The notes beneath the pieces were generated by a model. It had not been told where the DNA came from. It saw nothing but the letters and a program-made list of their open reading frames with translations, and searched no databases. A stretch of DNA of 64,000 bases from Amorphochlora amoebiformis (Eukaryota > Cercozoa > Chlorarachniophyceae), in assembly GCA_054601695.1 (NCBI GenBank), contig BAAHQB010000329.1, positions 62,001 through 126,000 of the forward strand, given 5' to 3'. Shown one piece after another: positions 1 to 64,000 of the stretch; within the stretch, counting starts at the first letter, position 1; every line of letters starts with the position of its first letter. Both the position numbers and the translations under genes were made by a program.

Positions 1-1575
<1,575 letters not shown>

Positions 1576-1581
1576 ATTTAG

Positions 1582-22495
<20,914 letters not shown>

Positions 22496-23135
22496 TGATA
22501 TGAAATATGCAAAAATATATCGACATTTATCTAGTATCTAGCGTATACAACTTGTTTATACAGAGAGCTTGGCTGAGTATATTTATGGCCTTTAAATTTG
22601 CAGTCAGCACTGTGGACATATACATTCGGATATTCATGAATTTGATGTTAATTCATCAGACTCTGGAATCTGGAGAATCTATGAAATACCGTTCTAATCT
22701 AGTCTAATACTACCTATGTATTACAAACTGGTTACTCTAGTTCTAGTAGTTACACATGTATATTCCAAAATTATATATAAGAATATCTATTATTTGTTTT
22801 ACTTGCATATCATGAGTCATAGCGAGATAGTATATATATCATCGATTCATCATCAATATTTAAATTTGAAATATTTGCACCCCTGAAGGGCTCAGTCTGC
22901 GCTTTCCGATGGGGCTAACGAGGTCAGAACTCTCTAGCCCCTGTCTCCGTTGACGTCGTCACTAATATTTAGCTTTGACGAGACAAAGCCAGTAGTGACG
23001 TTGTGGGGGTCATATTTTTGCAGGTCTCAGAACTAGGGCTAGAAGTGAATCTCACCTGTATTTATCAATGCTGAATGAATAAACGATGTAATGATACACA
23101 AACACATACATATGTACACACACACACATATACAT

Positions 23136-23181
<46 letters not shown>

Positions 23182-23205
23182 CATACATATATATATATAT
23201 ATATT

Positions 23206-23275
<70 letters not shown>

Positions 23276-23326
23276 TTACATAAGTAATATGCACAACAGA
23301 CATATATCTATCTATCAAAACATATA

Positions 23327-23385
<59 letters not shown>

Positions 23386-23412
23386 TATGAGATACACACA
23401 CATATATATATA

Positions 23413-23452
<40 letters not shown>

Positions 23453-23689
23453 AAACAAGAACAAAAACATAAATAGACGACGCAGCTTGATGAGCATTTG
23501 TATGGTGTAGAAACATATAGGATAATCACTGGATAACCTGTTGAAAACCCGATACAAACTGGTAGTACCCATAAATACCCGTCTGAGCTTGATGCTAGCC
23601 TCCGAGGGATTGATCCTACGTAGGACTCCAGTTTGTTAGTCGAAAACCGTTCTGGGGATCAAAGCCTGTTGCCTTCGTAACTGTTGAAT

Positions 23690-24066
<377 letters not shown>

Positions 24067-24629
24067 ATTTATGGAGCATTTAATAAGTGTGGTCCGTGGG
24101 GTGCGTGCAGGGATTTGAGAATTCGTATTTATGCAATCCGTAAATGCATGGTTGAGGGATTTGGTACCAATACGTAAGGCTGTATCGATATGTAAGGGGT
24201 TTGTACAAATATTGTTATCCGTAGAATTATCAAAGTCAGGTTAATGCTAAGGTTAGGTTTGGGTAATTTGTTACCACTTAGGAACACCACTCCCCATTAC
24301 GCCTGGTCACACATATAACGTACACATTAATATGTATATATATAAATATATATATTACGTAATATATATGTATTCTTAATACAATACACGCCGTCCTCCA
24401 TCACCCCAACAACAAATTCTGGTCTCTCTTTGCCGACGATCTACCAGCACAAAACTCATCAACATGGTTCAGGTCGTCACATGATGCTCTGAAGGCATTC
24501 CAGGATTCCGGGGATTCCAGGAGAATGGCAGGCATTGGCGGGCAGTGACGGGGGGGTCTCACAGGGGAGGTGGAACCCCACTAGGCCTAAGCCTCAGTTT
24601 TGCCAACACGGGAATCGTGACTGGTGAGT

Positions 24630-24990
24630 TCCCACTCATGTGTCACGCTGACATGTCACGGCGAAACCTGAGATCCCACTCATGTGTCACTCTGAAATGT
24701 CACCAATGGTTTCGTCTACACTCTTCCTTCGTGTCGCATGCTTCACATTATGCACACGCCGCTTTATTCTCCCTGAGCCATTTTCTGTTTTCGGTTGAGT
24801 CTATTCAATACCTGCATATCTCGAAATACTTTCCAGCTGAGAAAAGTGTGGCGAAGGAGATGTGTTCCGTGCTGGCGTCTGAGTGCGACCATCAGGCGTT
24901 CAATAACCAACGGCGATGCGAGCATGGGTCTCATCACGAAAGCACGGGAAAGAGAGAGACCATGTTTTCACGGGGGGGGGCGGGGTTGTA
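24630..24990 (+). promoter_or_regulatory. Upstream block of gene B with GTCAC cluster
   Basis: This stretch patchily matches 57500-57890 upstream of gene C: shared pieces include a GTGTCGCA run, a CGCCG-TTTATTCTC piece, the ATGTGTT-GTGCTGG piece and GGGAAAGAGAGAGACC. GTCAC occurs four times between about 24635 and 24705. It may be a promoter and 5' leader conserved between paralogues; it could instead be a duplicated remnant with no role. Confidence 0.35.
24860..24868 (+). CDS. Candidate first exon of gene B (start codon)
   Basis: The 27-nt leader exon at 25357 lacks an ATG. An ATG at 24860 lies in a block shared with the region upstream of gene C, in the context ATGTGTTCCgtgctgg. Splicing after three codons would give a leader reading MCS-VSSGIFLLS-IRLGFC, a plausible short signal peptide. 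Gene C would give MCF-VLSGVLLFM-ARVGFC from the equivalent site. The phase fits in both, but the gtgctg donor is weak and this rests on two sequences. The block could equally be 5' leader or promoter, with the true first exon elsewhere. Confidence 0.3.
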
Positions 24991-25106
24991 ATATATGGCG
25001 TGTGTATTTATCCTATGGTATCATATGGAACTTTTTCACCACTACTTTTCCATGCAAAACTCTCTGTTCTACAATTTTAATGTATAAATAATACCCAAAC
25101 ATATAT

Positions 25107-25171
<65 letters not shown>

Positions 25172-25356
25172 CATACACATACACATAAACATGTAAAAAC
25201 ACACATACATATCTTTCACATCATATTATATTCATATATTTCATATATTATATATATATATGTATATATATATATGTGTATGTATGTATATAGATGTATA
25301 TATATATATATCCCGACGAGTATATAATGTAAATGTATCCAAATCTATCTTGTCAG

Positions 25357-55862
<30,506 letters not shown>

Positions 55863-55917
55863 TGTGTATAGATACTTCTTAATATCTCATACATATATTA
55901 TATATATATATATATCC

Positions 55918-55998
<81 letters not shown>

Positions 55999-56139
55999 AA
56001 TATATAGATATATATATATATATATATTTCTAATAAGTATGTATACTTCATACACGTATGCGAGATATATATAATATATATTATATATATATATATATAT
56101 ATACTATTACTACTATTAATACTACTACTGCTACTACTA

Positions 56140-57060
56140 GGGCCATCTAGTATATGTGCAATTTACACATTTAGAATATCTAGATATTCTAGATATACAC
56201 TAATCTCTAGAATCTTCTGAAAACTTCGCATGAACTAGATGCAGATAACTCAGTGAAGTGTAGTCTTGTTCTAGTTGTTCTCAATGCACATATATATATG
56301 GCGTGCACTTATAGTCGGAAAATTCCTATGTATAAAATGAAGTTTTATCACTGCTGTATTAACTAGTCATCAAGCTGGATTTGTAATATTCTCTAGATTC
56401 TATATCTAGTATATTTCGTATATATCACTAGAGTCACTTGTATGATCTCGAGTATGATCTAGAAAACTAGTGATAAAATAGTACGCTAGCAGCAGCACAG
56501 CGATGTACTCAGTTTATCTAGTCTCAAATATATATAGTTAGATGATAGATGTATGCGTACACCATGATCTAGATATACATTAGTCGTCTATTAGTGACCA
56601 CAGATATTATTGTATACAGCACTTGACCATCGGTGCGGGTTGCTATATATCTAGTATATAGGCATCGGTTAAAGAGAGTGCATGTCATGGCATGTAGTAC
56701 TTAGACCGTAGTATTTAGACTTTCACTAGTCATGATCGTAGGCTGTCTAGTATATCTAGTATATGCCCATGATAGAGAGAGAAAAGTAATAATGGCATCA
56801 TCTAGATCATGATAATCTAGACTTGAGTCGAATATTAGTATAACCTCTAGACCTAGATAAGTCACAAGACTCTAGATACTCCATCACATCTAGTTCATGA
56901 GGCTGTTTCTGCTAAATAGGGTTTCTTTGTCTAGTTTGCACTGATCAGAGCCGCATGGTATTATAAATAATATTAAGTTATCTAATGCTACAATTCTGGT
57001 AGTGTATCTACACTCGTACGGTATCATACTATGATATCTAGCATATACTCAGTTAGACTT
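56140..57060. other. CTAG-rich island in B-C spacer
   Basis: CTAG tetramers recur every 20-40 bp (for example AATATCTAGATATTCTAGAT and GTATATCTAGTATATG) through about 900 bp with few TA tracts. No ORF of note and no counterpart in the A-B spacer. Confidence 0.6.
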
Positions 57061-57499
57061 GCCTTTTAAAAAGGCCACCATGGCTTACAAGCTAGGTCAG
57101 AAACATGTTACCAAGGGTCGGAGACTCAGTCGGGTAGTTTAAAACTACGATTCAGGCCGCTTAAGCATGGTCTGACCGACTTTATCGACAATATCTAGCT
57201 TGTGTGAAACAATCATTGCACTAGCGAACACAATTTTCAATCATTACGGCACGGATGGTGGATTCAGTGGAATAATGCATCAAAACATTGGCTTTGAGCC
57301 AGTAGGTTGTTAAGTTTCAGTCAGCTATTATTTGTCCTGGATCGCCGCGGCCCCGTCGAGCTACTGGTGCTGTTGGAACCTCAATTCTATAGCATCATCC
57401 CTTTGTAACAAACAAGCCTTTAAATCTTTATGGCTAGCTTAGACACTAGCCTTCCAAGGGATGAGCCAAAGTGGGCAAAAGAATTGCATTCAAGCCGTT

Positions 57500-57890
57500 C
57501 AACCCGTATCAAGACATGTGACCCGTCAGAGTGACAGAATGTTGCGTCACCTTGTCACTCTGATCGGTCACAACTGTCACTGGTCTTCTGTCATCTTGTG
57601 TCGCAAGTCACTCCGATCGGGAACCATCTCTGCATACCGCTTACATACGCCGATTTATTCTCACAGTACCCCTTGAAAGGCCTTTTCTTTCCGGCATATC
57701 TAGAAAGTGCTAAAAAAAATCCGCCTGGGAGAAAATGTCATACCCTTCTAACACAAAAGGCGGGATGTGTTTTGTGCTGGCCGCTCATGTCTCCCTAGAG
57801 TTGAAGCGCTCAACAATCCAACAATGCGAGCAATGGTTTAATGGGAAGCATTGGGAGCGGGGAAAGAGAGAGACCAAAACTTGGGGGGTG
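57500..57890 (+). promoter_or_regulatory. Upstream block of gene C with GTCAC/GTGAC cluster
   Basis: Counterpart of the block upstream of gene B. GTCAC or GTGAC occurs at least seven times between about 57520 and 57610. Spacing between motifs differs from the gene B copy, so the shared feature is motif density rather than a fixed site. Confidence 0.35.
57768..57776 (+). CDS. Candidate first exon of gene C (start codon)
   Basis: This is the counterpart of the candidate at 24860: ATGTGTTTT followed by gtgctgg, in a region otherwise only patchily conserved between the two spacers. Joined to 58055-58081 it would start the leader as MCFVLSGVLLFM, strongly hydrophobic. The same caution about the weak donor applies. 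Confidence 0.28.
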
Positions 57891-58054
57891 GTTGAGGGTG
57901 TATGCTGCATGCCGTGACACAATTTCACTTCCGCAGCTCAACATTTTTCAGTTTTTATACAATACACACACACACACACACATACACATATATTTAAATA
58001 TATTTTTATATTTATATATATATTTATTTGTGCATATATGTATACATATATCAG

Positions 58055-63003
<4,949 letters not shown>

Positions 63004-63020
63004 GTCAGTTATATGTTCTT

Positions 63021-63113
<93 letters not shown>

Positions 63114-63134
63114 TATATATGTTTGTATACATAT

Positions 63135-63165
<31 letters not shown>

Positions 63166-63172
63166 AACTTTC

Positions 63173-63612
63173 AAATGTATCTTCTCCATGTATATATAAT
63201 AATAATATATATAATATATATATATAAATTGTTAGCGCAGTGGTATAGTAGATGGTAGTCCAAAGTTCGATTCAAGTCCGTTTGGATTATGGCAAATGTA
63301 TCTTCTCCATGTATATATAATAATAATATATATAATATATATATATAAATTGTTAGCGCAGTGGTATAGTAGATGGTAGTCCAAAGTTCGATTCAAGTCC
63401 GTTTGGATTATGGCAAATGATAATGACTAAATTCTCAAGAAAATTCTCGCTTAGAAGGCCTTCCCTACCTAAGGTCTTCCATTGGAAGGTCTTCCCCTCG
63501 GATGACTATTGCTAATTCGCATGCGTAGATTACGAATATGACGGTAGTCTAGCGATCCGACGCGTAGTTAACTAGCTATAGGTTCCGTGCTAGCTCTATG
63601 CTGTAACAATAA
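63173..63612 (+). mobile_element. SINE-like element with duplicated head (in gene C intron)
   Basis: The head TTAGCGCAGTGGTATAGTAG...AGTTCGATTCAAGTCC carries clear pol III box A and box B similarity. A perfect 121-bp direct duplication (63173-63293 and 63294-63414) covers the head and a TA-rich lead-in. The body then runs to GTTCCGTGCTAGCTCTATGC near 63600. The tail matches 19131-19393 in reverse orientation. It lies in the intron where gene C's next exon would be expected. Confidence 0.6.
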
Positions 63613-63719
63613 ATATATACATATATATACACACATATACATATATATACATATATATATATGCATACATATATGTGTCATAATATGCATCATAATAAGT
63701 AATGTTAAAACAAAGATAT

Positions 63720-63900
63720 ACCCAAGCTCAGAGTAAACAGATTGATAACTAGATATCCACAGATTGTAGAAACATAGTCGTAGGCTGGAGATTGTAGGAG
63801 ATTCTTCATTTTTTCGGAAACCATCTTACCCAGAACTAACCGGTACTATCCGGCAGTAGCAACAGGGTTTTAGCTCCAATAATGGCGAGGGTTGAAATCA
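63720..63900 (-). mobile_element. Dispersed repeat fragment near window end
   Basis: Plus-strand view: CATAGTCGTAGGCTGGAGAT, then AACCGGTACTATCCGGCAGT. Minus-strand copy of the second family core, in the same gene C intron as the element at 63173. Confidence 0.4.
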
Positions 63901-64000
63901 TTGGGCGCAAAACAGGATATATTATTCCAAACAATAGAATAATGGTGGCGTAAACATAAGTAATATATACATATTGACATTCATACGCATATGCAGTGTC

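Larger units (their letters stand above)
55863..58054. other. Spacer between genes B and C
   Basis: It holds TA tracts to 56100, a short CTA/ACT trinucleotide run at 56101-56140, a CTAG-rich island (about 56140-57060), a unique region with more balanced composition (57060-57440) and a block resembling the upstream region of gene B (57440-57920). I see no convincing gene; the ORFs here are short and not shared with other copies, apart from the candidate start exon. Confidence 0.55.

Noticed and set aside
24545-24991. 148-codon ORF upstream of gene B
   Set aside because: The region matches gene C's upstream block only in patches, and the frame is not preserved over the full length. Only a short piece around the ATG at 24860 is shared in frame.
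63228-63290. Functional tRNA gene
   Set aside because: Box A and box B similarity is present, but no acceptor-stem pairing or plausible anticodon loop could be drawn, and the unit is repeated with a long non-tRNA body.

Overview
This window is eukaryotic nuclear DNA. Most of it is (AT)n microsatellite and AT-rich intron or spacer. Scattered through it are short exons of roughly balanced base composition, all on the + strand. I found them by comparing the window with itself: the same ordered exons recur about 32 kb apart with the same lengths, reading phases and splice sites, while the intron sequence between them has mostly diverged. In-frame TGA ends both complete 3' ends and no exon has an internal stop, so the standard code fits. 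Lineage is not resolved. Spliceosomal introns, a Thr/Ser/Pro/His stalk and TTAGGG-like degenerate repeats suit a protist or alga, but nothing here is decisive.

Layout: gene A (1582-22495) has lost its 5' end to the window edge and holds 39 exons, 6255 coding nt. Gene B (about 25357-55862) is the full reference copy with 49 exons, 5838 coding nt (1945 residues plus stop) and perhaps one more short start exon near 24860. Gene C (about 58055 to beyond 64000) has only its first 11 exons in the window. All three run head to tail with 2-3 kb spacers, so this is a tandem array of at least three paralogues.

The encoded protein, read from gene B, has a short hydrophobic leader, six NHL-type beta-propeller blades, a Thr/Ser/Pro/His-rich tandem-repeat stalk (565 residues in A's main exon, 229 in B's), a REJ-like region with PKD-like sequence, a GAIN-like region ending in a GPS motif with an intact His-Leu-Thr site, about seven hydrophobic segments and a basic, Ser-rich tail. 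This is an adhesion-GPCR-like receptor plan with an NHL propeller as its presumed ligand-binding head. I read no PLAT or polycystin channel domain.

The non-coding part holds (AT)n tracts in nearly every intron, several copies of dispersed elements with a tRNA-like head (SINE candidates), interstitial TTAGGG-like stretches, a 64-bp array that repeats one splice acceptor seven times, an 80-bp duplication of another acceptor, and a CTAG-rich spacer between B and C.
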